A stretch of DNA of 11,864 bases from Clostridiaceae bacterium (GCA_016297585.1 JAEDGJ010000072.1:1-11864); one strand, 5' to 3'. Shown: positions 1 to 7,909, counted from the first letter of the stretch. Notes: generated from the letters alone by a model not told the origin. Translations and numbers: made by a program.

Positions 1-1370
1 ATCTCATCCGCGAGGCGCCCGGCGGGGAGGAGCAGACGCGCTGGCTCGGACACGACTTCGTCCTGCAGGGCAGCGTCTGCCGCGCCGTCGCGGCGGGCTT
101 TGCGCCGTCCGACATGCTCGGCGACGCGTTCATTCCGCTGTACGGCAGCGCGGTCGGCGCGTATGACGGCGGCGAGCTCGGCTTTTACCGTGCGCTGCGC
201 GGCTATCACGAGGCGCGCCACGTCTTCCGCGAGGGCTTCGATGGCGCGATCGTCAGCAATACCTGGGGCGACCGCAGCGCCGGCACAAAGATCTACGAGG
301 ATTTCCTGCTGCGCGACATCCGTGCCGCGCATGAGCTGGGCATCACGCACTATCAGGTCGACGCGGGCTGGGACGACGGCACGCGTGTGCCCGGCACCCG
401 CCGGAGCCGCCGCGCGGTCAACCGCAAAAACCTTCCCGAGGGCTTTTCAAACCTCCTCGCCTATGCCCGGGCGCACGGGATGCAGCTCGGACTCTGGCTC
501 GAGCCGCATTCGGGCGACGGACACGGCTATGCCTGCTGGCGCGAGGACGCGGAATCCATCGCCGGACTGTACCGGGAGCACGGCGCGACGTTCTTCAAGC
601 TGGACGGCTTTCAGCTCGAAAGCTACGCCGCCGCGTGGCATTTCGAGGAGATGCTCCGGCTGGCGCTTGAATTGACGGACCGGCGGATATTTTTCAACAT
701 CGACATCACGAATCAGCCGCGCACGGGCTATTTCTGCGGCACGCAGTACGGAAATTTCTTCCTGTCGAACCGCTACACCGACTGGAAAAACTACTACACG
801 CATTTCACGCAGCGCAGCCTCTGGGAGCTGTGCCGCTATGTGCCGTCCTACCGCATTCAGGCGGAGTGCCTGAACACCGGACGTAACGGCGCGCTCTATG
901 AGGAGCGGCTTCCGGGCGACCCGCTGGCGCCGCAGAAGAGCGGACAGCGCTACGCGGCGGCGTCGGTACTGACGGGCGCGCCGCTGGCGTGGTTCGAGCC
1001 GTGCGAGATGGACGCGGAGAACGCCGCGGCGTTCGCGGACGTGTTCCGCAGCGTCGGAGAAGCGGTGCGGCAGGAGCTTCTCCGGTCGCTTGTGCTGCCG
1101 GCGGGTCATGCGCCGAACGGCGTCGATTTTACGGGCTTTCAGTGCCTGATGGACGGGAATAGCGGCTATCTGCTCGTGCTCAAGGGCAAAAACAGCCGCG
1201 AGAGCGCGAGACTGCGCCTGACCCCGGGCACCGCGGCGCCGGGAACGGCTTTCGAGTGCATCGCGGGACGGGGAGAGGTGGTCTGCCGCAGCGCGGACTG
1301 TGCGGAGGTGCGCATGGACGGCGAATTTGCGTATGCACTGTTCCGGGTACGCGCGGAGAAGGACGCGTAA
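1..1370 (+). CDS. GH36-type alpha-galactosidase-like glycosidase (5' end missing)
   Basis: The reading frame is open from the window edge (first whole codon at base 3) to TAA at 1368-1370, so the N-terminus lies outside. The fold and motifs suggest glycoside hydrolase family 36, clan GH-D, which cleaves terminal alpha-galactosides by a retaining mechanism. Visible signs are the strand QVDAGWDDG (about 354-380), the motif FFKLDG with the likely nucleophile Asp at 603-605 (family K-x-D), and NRYTDW with an Asp at 780-782 that may belong to the acid/base region. A beta-rich C-terminal part follows. No signal peptide can be judged because the start is missing. It converges on an AraC-type regulator and lies near a sugar transporter, which fits a glycoside utilisation locus. 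The exact sugar is not shown by the sequence; another clan GH-D specificity is possible. Confidence 0.78.
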   Translation, partial: LIREAPGGEEQTRWLGHDFVLQGSVCRAVAAGFAPSDMLGDAFIPLYGSAVGAYDGGELGFYRALRGYHEARHVFREGFDGAIVSNTWGDRSAGTKIYEDFLLRDIRAAHELGITHYQVDAGWDDGTRVPGTRRSRRAVNRKNLPEGFSNLLAYARAHGMQLGLWLEPHSGDGHGYACWREDAESIAGLYREHGATFFKLDGFQLESYAAAWHFEEMLRLALELTDRRIFFNIDITNQPRTGYFCGTQYGNFFLSNRYTDWKNYYTHFTQRSLWELCRYVPSYRIQAECLNTGRNGALYEERLPGDPLAPQKSGQRYAAASVLTGAPLAWFEPCEMDAENAAAFADVFRSVGEAVRQELLRSLVLPAGHAPNGVDFTGFQCLMDGNSGYLLVLKGKNSRESARLRLTPGTAAPGTAFECIAGRGEVVCRSADCAEVRMDGEFAYALFRVRAEKDA

Positions 1371-1380
1371 AAACAAAAAT

Positions 1381-1427
1381 GCCATCCGGAAAAAGCCTCA
1401 AATCGTGGCTTTCCGGATGGCTTTTTT
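1381..1427. terminator. Bidirectional intrinsic terminator between convergent genes
   Basis: The arms GCCATCCGGAAA..AGCC (1381-1397) and GGCTTTCCGGATGGC (1407-1421) pair with two bulged A residues, followed by six T residues at 1422-1427. On the other strand the A-rich stretch at 1369-1380 supplies a T-rich tail. It can therefore end both the glycosidase transcript and that of the regulator, whose stop codon is only 7 bases beyond. Confidence 0.88.
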
Positions 1428-1433
1428 ATGAGT

Positions 1434-3728
1434 TCAGGCGTTTTTATGTTCCCATGCGCTGCGATAGGCGCCGGGCGTGACGCCGCACTGCTTTTTGAAC
1501 TGCCGGATGAAGACGGAAGCCGAGGAAAAGCCCGTCTGGAGCGCGATGTCGTCGATGGAGTCGCCGCTCAGGGTCAGCCGCTCGCAGGCGGCACGGATGC
1601 GCAGGTCAAGGATGAAGGCCGGGATGGTCGCGCCGCAGGCATCCTTGAAAATGCGGGAGCAGTATGCGGGCGTCAGGCCGAAGTGATAGCCGATGGAATT
1701 GACACAGAGGGAGGGATCCGCGTATTGCGCGGTGATGTATTCCCGGATGCGCGCGCTGAGGTGATCCTGAGAGTCCCGTCCGGCGATTTCCTCGCGCATT
1801 TTGAAGAAGATATAGCCGAAGCGCTTGGAGATATCGTCCATCGTGTCTCCCGTTTTCAGGATCACAAAGCTCTCATTTTTGTCGACCCGGCTCTCAAAGA
1901 AGGCGCCGACCTCGGCTGTGACCGCGTTGAGATTGGATACGAAGGCGCCGGCTGCCTCGGGGGTCGGACAATTCTCGCCCATATACTCCGCCTCGATGCG
2001 GTAGAAGACCTCGAAGCTCGAGCCTTCGCCGGTTTTCAGATAGCTGGTCAACAGGTTGACGGCGCGCTCATGAAAGTGCTTGCTCGGGACAAAGGGATGC
2101 TCCTCCAGCTCGGAAAACCGGATCAGGCGGCGTTTGCCGAGGATCAGGCGGTATTCCATAGCACGGCGCGCGTGAAGATTTGCCTCGGCGATGCCGGCGT
2201 AGCCGGTGCACAGCTCCGACAGGCCGGCTGTGCAGGACACACCGGTGCCGGCTTCCAGCTCGACCCGGGCATGCTCGCACAGTATGCAGAGCTCATCTTC
2301 GATGCCTTCGTCCTCCGGATCGGCGGCATTGATCAGGCAGATAAAGACGCTGCGATCCGAATGCAGGACAAAGCAGGGATGGCAGCCTTCAAAGCAGGAT
2401 TCGATCAGCGAACGGACTGCCGCGGCCTCTCCGGGATTTTTGTAGCCGTTGTAGCGGGAGGAAAACGGCTCCTTATCCCAGCCGTCGATCCAGAAATGCG
2501 CGACCGCGAAGCGATCGGAGACGGCGGTCAGGCCGTTGCGGCGAAAATCCTCGCAGATGTTTGCCGCATAGGGCTGCATCCCGTACAGCAGGCGCTGAAC
2601 GAACAGTACGGAGCGTTCGGATTCGCGCGCCCGGAGCTCGCCGGCGATCCGCTCGTTTTCCCGATGCGTTTCGCTGAGGACGGAGGAGGCAAAGTCGAGC
2701 TCGTGCGTTTTTTCGGCAGCGAACTTGCGCTTTGCGAGGGATTCGGCGGACAGAATGAAGTCCCGGACGGGCTTATAGTTGTAGCGGGTCAGCAGGATGA
2801 CCATTGCGAGCCCGATGACGATGTGCAGCAGGATGGTCAGAAACTCCAGCAGACGGAAGCCGCTCATTTTCTCCAGATAGACGCTTCTCGGAACGGCGGC
2901 GACGTAGACGATCTCCGAAACGCCGGAGGAAACGGTGCAGATCATATATTCATCCCCGTCATATGCGCCGGTATGCCGTCCGGGGGAGCGTACATCCGGG
3001 GAAGCGGCAAGCGCGAAGCTGCCGTCGGAGGAAATGAGGGGAGTGCCGTCCGAGGAAATGAGCATGATGGAGCCGCGCAGGCTTTTCGCATAGGAATGGA
3101 GCAGAGGCATCAGATCGAAGTCTGACATGACCGCGCCGATCGTGACGGTGTTGTTCGAATAGGAGGCGATGAGCAGCCTGAAAATGCACAGCCCCGTCCG
3201 GCCCTGCCCGATCTCAAGGGGCAGTATGGTCGTATCGGGCGACTGGGGATGCTGCCGGAGCACATTTCGGAGGCATTCGGAATCGGTATAATAGGATAGG
3301 CCGTACTGCTCGGGGGACAGTGCGGAGTTGTAGGCGGAAAGCACCTTGTCACTGCTGCCGAAATAGACGAAGAGATCCTGAAGATAGCCCAGACGGATGG
3401 TGGAAAGCTGTTTTCGAAGCGAGAAGAGCTGGTACGAGGAGGGGGGCTTGCCCGCGCCGTCGCTGGCAGCGAGCGCCAGCAGATCGGTGTTGGCGGAAAT
3501 GTTGTCGAGCGCGGACAAAACGGCTTGCAGGCGCTCGTCAAAGGCATAACAGAACTGTCCGATGGTTGCTTCGATGGAATGCTGCGTCTCCTCCTCAAGG
3601 CGGCGGTAGGCGGTAACGTACATCGCAGCGTTGGTGATGAGAGAAAGCAGGAGCAGAGTCAGAAAAGACAGGGCGAGCGTCCTGCGCATCCCGTGCCGCC
3701 TTGTGCCGGGCGAATGGTCGGATTTCAT
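1434..3728 (-). CDS. Membrane-anchored AraC-family transcriptional regulator with extracellular sensor domain
   Basis: A 764-residue one-component regulator. A basic N-terminus precedes TM1 (about residues 16-38). A large, probably Cache-like extracellular region (about 41-293) follows, then TM2 (about 294-315), a linker rich in charged residues (about 325-375), a cytoplasmic middle domain, and a C-terminal AraC/XylS DNA-binding domain (about 657-760). The DNA-binding domain holds two helix-turn-helix units: SIGYHFGLTPAYCSRIFKD, and IDDIALQTGFSSASVFIRQF ending in the family signature GVTPGAYR. Proteins of this build are common in Clostridia and Paenibacillus beside LplABC-type sugar transporters. 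The ATG at 3726-3728 has an AGGAAGGAG-like site just upstream. It is divergent from the transporter and convergent with the glycosidase, so it likely controls one or both. I infer a sugar or ligand-loaded binding protein as the signal. The ligand is unknown. Confidence 0.92.
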   Translation of the reverse strand: MKSDHSPGTRRHGMRRTLALSFLTLLLLSLITNAAMYVTAYRRLEEETQHSIEATIGQFCYAFDERLQAVLSALDNISANTDLLALAASDGAGKPPSSYQLFSLRKQLSTIRLGYLQDLFVYFGSSDKVLSAYNSALSPEQYGLSYYTDSECLRNVLRQHPQSPDTTILPLEIGQGRTGLCIFRLLIASYSNNTVTIGAVMSDFDLMPLLHSYAKSLRGSIMLISSDGTPLISSDGSFALAASPDVRSPGRHTGAYDGDEYMICTVSSGVSEIVYVAAVPRSVYLEKMSGFRLLEFLTILLHIVIGLAMVILLTRYNYKPVRDFILSAESLAKRKFAAEKTHELDFASSVLSETHRENERIAGELRARESERSVLFVQRLLYGMQPYAANICEDFRRNGLTAVSDRFAVAHFWIDGWDKEPFSSRYNGYKNPGEAAAVRSLIESCFEGCHPCFVLHSDRSVFICLINAADPEDEGIEDELCILCEHARVELEAGTGVSCTAGLSELCTGYAGIAEANLHARRAMEYRLILGKRRLIRFSELEEHPFVPSKHFHERAVNLLTSYLKTGEGSSFEVFYRIEAEYMGENCPTPEAAGAFVSNLNAVTAEVGAFFESRVDKNESFVILKTGDTMDDISKRFGYIFFKMREEIAGRDSQDHLSARIREYITAQYADPSLCVNSIGYHFGLTPAYCSRIFKDACGATIPAFILDLRIRAACERLTLSGDSIDDIALQTGFSSASVFIRQFKKQCGVTPGAYRSAWEHKNA

Positions 3729-3779
3729 TTCGAAGCCCTCTCCTTCCTGACAGGCTCTTTAGAAAAGAGTGTCAATAAT

Positions 3780-3806
3780 ATAGGATTCTCAACATAGAAT
3801 TCTATG
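3780..3806. promoter_or_regulatory. Operator-like palindrome with an imperfect repeat
   Basis: CATAGAATTCTATG at 3793-3806 is a perfect 14-bp palindrome. ATAGGATTCT at 3780-3789 matches ATAGAATTCT at 3794-3803 in 9 of 10 positions, 14 bases away. It lies 52-78 bases before the start codon of the regulator and so probably in or near its promoter. A binding role is inferred from symmetry and position only. Confidence 0.4.
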
Positions 3807-3890
3807 GTTATCGTATCACATTTATTCCTTCTGCGCAACCCATAAAAACAGAATCGTTGAAAAAATCCGGAAACAATCAACCGACTCTGC

Positions 3891-3928
3891 AAATTGTCAA
3901 TGCCCGATTTCCTAAATCGTCAATGCGC
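3891..3928 (+). repeat. Tandem direct repeat, candidate AraC-family binding sites
   Basis: The 15-mers at 3891-3905 (AAATTGTCAATGCCC) and 3914-3928 (AAATCGTCAATGCGC) match at 13 of 15 positions with a 23-base period, close to two helical turns. The second copy ends 15 bases before the -35 box of the transporter promoter. Tandem same-direction half-sites just upstream of a -35 box are the usual arrangement for AraC-family activators, and such a regulator is encoded divergently next door. A shorter GTCAAT match occurs at 3771-3776. Confidence 0.5.
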
Positions 3929-3943
3929 TTTTTAAACCGATTA

Positions 3944-3972
3944 TTTACAAACCGGGGTTTGCAGGTTAAAAT
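3944..3972 (+). promoter_or_regulatory. SigA-type promoter of the transporter operon
   Basis: The -35 box TTTACA (3944-3949) and -10 box TAAAAT (3967-3972) each match consensus at five of six positions, with a 17-base spacer. The predicted transcript starts near 3979, giving a leader of about 120 bases. An inverted repeat, CAAACC-GG-GGTTTG at 3948-3961, overlaps the -35 edge and spacer and could bind a repressor. Confidence 0.7.
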
Positions 3973-4099
3973 AAACTTAACAAAGACGGCGAAAGGGAAG
4001 AAAAACCCCCCGGGATTGGAACCGAACGCTCTGCCCGACCCTCCCGGAGAGATCCCGGAACGATCCCCTGACGTCCGTTGAAAATGAAGGAGGTTTCCC

Positions 4100-5794
4100 A
4101 TGAAAGTCTCACGCATTTTCGCGCTGCTCCTTGCCGCATTGCTGATGCTCAGCCTGTTTGCGGGCTGCACGGGCGGCACATCCACCGGAACCGCCGCGAC
4201 GACCGCCGCGGGCACGACGGCTGCGACAACCGCCGGTACGACCGCCGCCGCCGGTACGACGGCTCCGCCGGAAACGCCGTCGGCTCCCGAGGGCTCCGAC
4301 CCGTATGCCGAGGGAAGCTTTGCGGGCTACCCGATGGTCTGCGCTGCGGGAGAGACGCTGTCGCTCTATCTCCAGACCGGTCCCGACTATAACAAGGCCT
4401 ATACATCCTTTGACGAGTCTCCCTTCCATGTCGGGCTTGAGGAGCACCTCGGCGTCGATATCGACTGGCGTATGGCGCCGGCGGGTACCGACGGCAATCA
4501 GGCATACAATCTGATGATCGCTTCCGGCGACTTAACCGAGATCATGTATGTCTGGGGCATCAACAACGATGCGCAGGACTTCCTCGACGATGAGTACATC
4601 TACGCATTGACCGACCTGTATCCGGTCTACGCGCCGGCTTACTGGAAGCTCATCAACGACGATCCCGATAAACTGCTCTCGACGAAGACCGACTCCGGCG
4701 TGCTGTACGGCTTTGCGTTCTTCCGCGAGGATCTGATGCTCGGCACCTACGAAGGCCCGATGATCCGCAAGGATCTGCTGGATGCCGTCGGCGAAACCGC
4801 GCCGGTCACGATCGACGACTGGAACCGCGTCCTTTACAAATTCCAGTCCGAGAACGTCGTCAAATATCCGCTCTCCGTTTGGGGCGGCAATGCGTTAAAC
4901 CAGATTTTCACCAACCCCTTCGGTTTTACGTTCGGCTATTTCGTTGACGAGAACCATAAGACGGTCTACGGTGAGTCGACCGAGGGCTACCGCGAGTTCC
5001 TGAAGCTGATGAACAAGTGGTACACCGACGGCATTCTCGATCCGGATTTCGCCACAAACGACCGTCCCGCGATCCAGACGAAGGTCTTTGCCGACGAAAT
5101 CGGCGCGACCCGCACGTCCAAGGGCACCGTTACCTCCTATATGAAGCCTCTTCAGGAGCTCGGCTCTCCGGCCGAATGGCTCCCGCTGCCGTATCCGGTT
5201 GCCAAGGCAGGCGATCCGGTCTATTTCCTGCAGGCAGAGCAGCCCTCGCTGGGCATCCAGGCGGTCATCACCACGAAGTGCCACAACATCCCGCTTGCCA
5301 TGCGTGTTCTGGACTACGGCTATACGGACGAAGGCATGATTTACTGGAACTTCGGCTATGAAGAGGGTGGCATTTCCGAGTGCGTGGACGGCCACTGGCG
5401 CTATACCGAGGAAGCCAAGAACCATCCGGACGGCATTTCCCAGATGATTCAGCGCTACACCGGCATCGCCGGAAACGGCTTCTGCCTCATGATGGTTGAC
5501 GGCTCCAAGTCCCAGAACGAAGGCATCGGCTGGGAAGCCGCTGAGACCTGGTGGGATGGCGCCGATACCTCCCGGCTCTTCCCGCCGGTGACGCCGACGA
5601 CGGCGGAAGGCAACGCCATCTCCAATTCCGCCAACGCCATCTCGACCTACGCTTCCGAAATGATGTACAAATTCATCATGGGTGAGGAATCCATCGACGG
5701 CTTTGATACCTACCTCGAGGAGCTTCGCGGCATGGGTCTTGACACCGTCCTGCAGATCAAGGATCAGCAGGTTGCGCGCTATTTTGCCCGCTGA
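4100..5794 (+). CDS. ABC transporter extracellular solute-binding lipoprotein (LplA/LipO type)
   Basis: A 564-residue sugar-binding lipoprotein that should capture substrate outside the membrane for the two permeases downstream. The signal peptide has basic residues K2 and R5, a hydrophobic core (6-20) and the lipobox FAGC with Cys23 as lipidation site. A Thr/Ala/Gly-rich linker (about 24-65) tethers the mature domain. The rest has the length and aromatic-rich make-up of the large binding proteins paired with LplB/LplC permeases in Firmicutes. The start is fixed by AAGGAGGT (4087-4094), 5 bases before ATG. It is the first gene of a three-gene operon and is followed by a strong hairpin that may favour its expression over the permeases. 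The substrate is unknown; the neighbouring GH36-like enzyme hints at an alpha-galactoside or related oligosaccharide. There is no sign of truncation. Confidence 0.9.
   Translation: MKVSRIFALLLAALLMLSLFAGCTGGTSTGTAATTAAGTTAATTAGTTAAAGTTAPPETPSAPEGSDPYAEGSFAGYPMVCAAGETLSLYLQTGPDYNKAYTSFDESPFHVGLEEHLGVDIDWRMAPAGTDGNQAYNLMIASGDLTEIMYVWGINNDAQDFLDDEYIYALTDLYPVYAPAYWKLINDDPDKLLSTKTDSGVLYGFAFFREDLMLGTYEGPMIRKDLLDAVGETAPVTIDDWNRVLYKFQSENVVKYPLSVWGGNALNQIFTNPFGFTFGYFVDENHKTVYGESTEGYREFLKLMNKWYTDGILDPDFATNDRPAIQTKVFADEIGATRTSKGTVTSYMKPLQELGSPAEWLPLPYPVAKAGDPVYFLQAEQPSLGIQAVITTKCHNIPLAMRVLDYGYTDEGMIYWNFGYEEGGISECVDGHWRYTEEAKNHPDGISQMIQRYTGIAGNGFCLMMVDGSKSQNEGIGWEAAETWWDGADTSRLFPPVTPTTAEGNAISNSANAISTYASEMMYKFIMGEESIDGFDTYLEELRGMGLDTVLQIKDQQVARYFAR
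4190..4264 (+). repeat. Low-complexity Thr/Ala/Gly linker-coding repeat
   Basis: Codons 31-55 of the lipoprotein encode only Thr, Ala and Gly, in recurring TTA and GTTA blocks, with imperfect repeats such as GGCACGACGGC, GGTACGACCGC and GGTACGACGGC. It serves as a flexible spacer between the lipid anchor and the binding domain. Such DNA can vary in length by slippage, though this is not shown here. Confidence 0.7.
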
Positions 5795-5813
5795 CGGGTT
5801 CACGGACGACAAC

Positions 5814-5843
5814 TGCGGAGGGGGCGGCACTGCCCCCTCCGCA
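5814..5843 (+). promoter_or_regulatory. Intercistronic hairpin without T-tract
   Basis: TGCGGAGGGGGC (5814-5825) and GCCCCCTCCGCA (5832-5843) form a perfect 12-bp GC-rich stem with a 6-base loop, 19 bases after the lipoprotein stop codon. No T-run follows, so it is not a normal terminator. It more likely protects the 3' end of the binding-protein message or gives partial termination, a known way to make more binding protein than permease. Confidence 0.75.
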
Positions 5844-5935
5844 TGAGCATATTCCCACGGGCAAACGCCCGGGCACCCGGGGAAAAGGCTTCGGTGCCTG
5901 CGGCGCATCACACTGTATAAAGGAGGCACTGTGCC

Positions 5936-6919
5936 ATGAAAACGGCAACCGCCGGACGCGCCGCCGTTCCCGCAGGTCCGAATCCGGGCATCCTGCCGCA
6001 AAGGAAGCCGACGCTCTGGCAGACGGTCGTCAAGGACTTCCGGCGCAACAAGTATAAATACCTGATCATCCTGCCCGTCCTCGTCTTTTTCATCATTTTT
6101 GCCTATAAGCCGATGTACGGCATCCTCATCGCGTTCAAGCAGTACAAGCCGACAAAAGGGATCTGGGGAAGCCCTTGGGTCGGACTGGAAAACTTCCGCC
6201 GTTTTTTCTCGGACATCTATTTTTTCCGGATCCTGCGCAATACCTTCCTCATTAGCCTTTACGGCATCCTTTTCGGTTTCCCGGTACCGATCCTTTTCGC
6301 GCTCCTGCTGAATGAGATCCGCAGCGATCGGTTCAAGAAGACCATCCAGACCGCGTCCTATCTCCCGCACTTCATTTCGACGGTCATCATCTGCGCGATG
6401 CTGCGCGAATTTACCTACAGCGACGGTCTGATCAATGACATTATCGCGGCATTCGGCGGCCAGCGTGTGACGTTTCTGCAGTTTTCCCGCTATTTCCGAA
6501 CCATTTACATCGCCTCGGATATCTGGCAGGGCTTTGGCTGGAGCTCGATCATCTATCTCGCCGCACTGACCTCCGTCGATCAGGAGCAGTACGAGGCCGC
6601 CCGCATCGACGGCGCGGGACGGCTGCGTCAGGCCGTCTCCATCACGATTCCCGGGATCCTGCCGACGATCGTCATGCTCTTCATCCTTCGCATGGGCTCG
6701 ATCCTGGGCGTCGGCAATGAGAAGATCCTTCTGCTCTACAATCCGCGTACCTATGAGACCGCCGACGTCATTTCGACCTATACCTACCGGCAGGGTCTTG
6801 AGAGCATGGATTTCTCGTATTCGACGGCCATCGGGCTTTTCAATTCCCTGATCAACATCGTCTTTCTGCTGTCGACCAATGTCATCAGCAAAAAGTATAC
6901 CGAAATCGGGCTGTTCTGA
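5936..6919 (+). CDS. Sugar ABC transporter permease (LplB/UgpA type)
   Basis: A 327-residue inner-membrane permease subunit. A hydrophilic N-tail (1-40) leads to a first membrane span (about 41-60) and then the binding-protein-dependent permease domain. The coupling loop that contacts the ATPase is clear: E220-AA-x-x-D225-G-A followed by IPGILP. Sequences such as YKPMYGILIAFKQYKP and ASYLPHFIS are typical of the LplB/YteP branch of CUT1 sugar transporters. AAAGGAGG at 5919-5926 lies 9 bases before the ATG. The gene sits 141 bases after the binding protein, with a hairpin between, and 14 bases before its permease partner. It probably forms a heterodimer with that protein. No ATPase is encoded here, so a shared MsmK-type ATPase from elsewhere is expected. 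Confidence 0.93.
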   Translation: MKTATAGRAAVPAGPNPGILPQRKPTLWQTVVKDFRRNKYKYLIILPVLVFFIIFAYKPMYGILIAFKQYKPTKGIWGSPWVGLENFRRFFSDIYFFRILRNTFLISLYGILFGFPVPILFALLLNEIRSDRFKKTIQTASYLPHFISTVIICAMLREFTYSDGLINDIIAAFGGQRVTFLQFSRYFRTIYIASDIWQGFGWSSIIYLAALTSVDQEQYEAARIDGAGRLRQAVSITIPGILPTIVMLFILRMGSILGVGNEKILLLYNPRTYETADVISTYTYRQGLESMDFSYSTAIGLFNSLINIVFLLSTNVISKKYTEIGLF

Positions 6920-6933
6920 GAGGAGGAGCAAAA

Positions 6934-7812
6934 ATGATCAGAAGAAGCAATGGCGAACGGCTTTTTGACGCGCTGAACGCGGTGTTCATGCTGTTTGTCA
7001 TCTTCGTTACGGTCTATCCCTTCTGGTATCTCATCTGCGCGTCGTTTTCAAAAAACTACCTCCTCGTTGCGCACGATGGGCTGCTGTTCTGGCCGCAGGG
7101 CTTTTCACTCGGCGCATACAAGGCGACCGTAACATATCCGCTGCTTATTACGGGCTACCGGAATATCTTTCTCATCCTGATTCTCGCGCTGCCGTATAAC
7201 CTCATCATGACCCTTTTTGCGGGCTATTTCATGGCGGCGAAAAATATGCTTTTCAAAAAGCCCATCGTTTTCCTGCTTCTCTTCACGATGTTTTTCGGCG
7301 GCGGCCTGATTCCGTCCTATCTGAACATGCGTGAGCTGGGGCTGTATAACAATATCTGGGCGCTGGTGATTCCGACGGGCTGCTCCGTCTACAACTCCAT
7401 CATTGTCAAGACCGCCATCGAGGGTGTACCGGATTCCCTTTTCGAGTCGGCCTATATCGACGGCGCGAACGACCTCTACGTCCTGTTCCGCATCGTCGCC
7501 CACCTGATCATGCCGACGCTCGCCGTCATGGTGCTGTATTACGGCGTCGGACACTGGAATTCCTGGTTCCCCGCGATGATCTACATCACGGACAATGAAA
7601 AGCTCCCCCTGCAGGCGGTTCTGCGCGCCATCCTCATTGCCAATTCGGATACGCTGAACAAGGTGAACGTCGAGTCCGACATCGTCGATGACTTTTCCGA
7701 GACGATCAAATACTCGATCATCGTCATCGGTACGCTGCCGATACTGGTATCCTATCCGTTTCTTCAGAAATACTTCGTCAAAGGCGTCATGATCGGTGCG
7801 ATCAAAGGGTAA
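6934..7812 (+). CDS. Sugar ABC transporter permease (LplC/YtcP type)
   Basis: A 292-residue second permease, partner of the upstream LplB-like subunit. It has a membrane span at about residues 14-36, the motif VTVYPFWYLICASFS typical of the LplC/YtcP branch, further spans around 75-100 and 111-130, and the coupling loop E171-S-A-x-x-D176-G-A with the MPTLAV segment near 193-198. The C-terminus YPFLQKYFVKGVMIGAIKG is the conserved end of the family. AGGAGG at 6922-6927 overlaps the gap after the previous stop and gives 6-base spacing to the ATG, so translation is likely coordinated. It ends the operon: a strong terminator follows 27 bases later. The protein is complete, and the substrate is the same unknown sugar as for the binding protein. 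Confidence 0.93.
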   Translation: MIRRSNGERLFDALNAVFMLFVIFVTVYPFWYLICASFSKNYLLVAHDGLLFWPQGFSLGAYKATVTYPLLITGYRNIFLILILALPYNLIMTLFAGYFMAAKNMLFKKPIVFLLLFTMFFGGGLIPSYLNMRELGLYNNIWALVIPTGCSVYNSIIVKTAIEGVPDSLFESAYIDGANDLYVLFRIVAHLIMPTLAVMVLYYGVGHWNSWFPAMIYITDNEKLPLQAVLRAILIANSDTLNKVNVESDIVDDFSETIKYSIIVIGTLPILVSYPFLQKYFVKGVMIGAIKG

Positions 7813-7839
7813 ATGCTCTCCTGCATCAGCTGATTTCGG

Positions 7840-7877
7840 CCGGAGTCCCGCTTTGTCGGGGCTCCGGAGTTTTTTTT
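7840..7877 (+). terminator. Intrinsic terminator of the transporter operon
   Basis: CCGGAGTCCCG (7840-7850) pairs with CGGGGCTCCGG (7857-7867) over 11 bp with one G-U pair and a 6-base loop. Eight T residues follow at 7870-7877. It separates the transporter from the next promoter. Confidence 0.92.
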
Positions 7878-7909
7878 GGGAAAGACATGGCAAAGCCCTG
7901 CGTTGTGCA

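Larger units (their letters stand above)
3729..4099. other. AT-rich divergent regulatory region
   Basis: This 371-base gap separates the AraC-type regulator (leftward) from the transporter operon (rightward). It is clearly more AT-rich than the flanking genes, especially at 3755-3985. It holds a small inverted repeat at 3755-3769 (CTCTTT / AAAGAG), a 14-bp palindrome at 3793-3806, a tandem repeat at 3891-3928, a SigA promoter at 3944-3972 and a leader of roughly 120 bases. I found no convincing -35/-10 pair for the leftward regulator and no coding sequence. Confidence 0.75.

Noticed and set aside
1428..3125. Long plus-strand open frame of 565 codons opposite the AraC-type regulator
   Set aside because: It is antisense to a gene with clear domains, and its translation looks like no known fold. 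Long antisense frames are expected from codon bias in GC-rich genes.
3752..3776. TTGACA on the minus strand (3771-3776 region) as a -35 box for the regulator
   Set aside because: No acceptable -10 box occurs 15-19 bases downstream on that strand, so a promoter was not called.
3857..4081. 74-codon plus-strand frame in the divergent intergenic region
   Set aside because: It overlaps the direct repeats and promoter, lacks a ribosome binding site and has no recognisable product.
4895..6931. Minus-strand open frame of 678 codons opposite the lipoprotein and permease genes
   Set aside because: It crosses two well-supported genes and their hairpin, has a charged low-complexity translation and no ribosome site of note.
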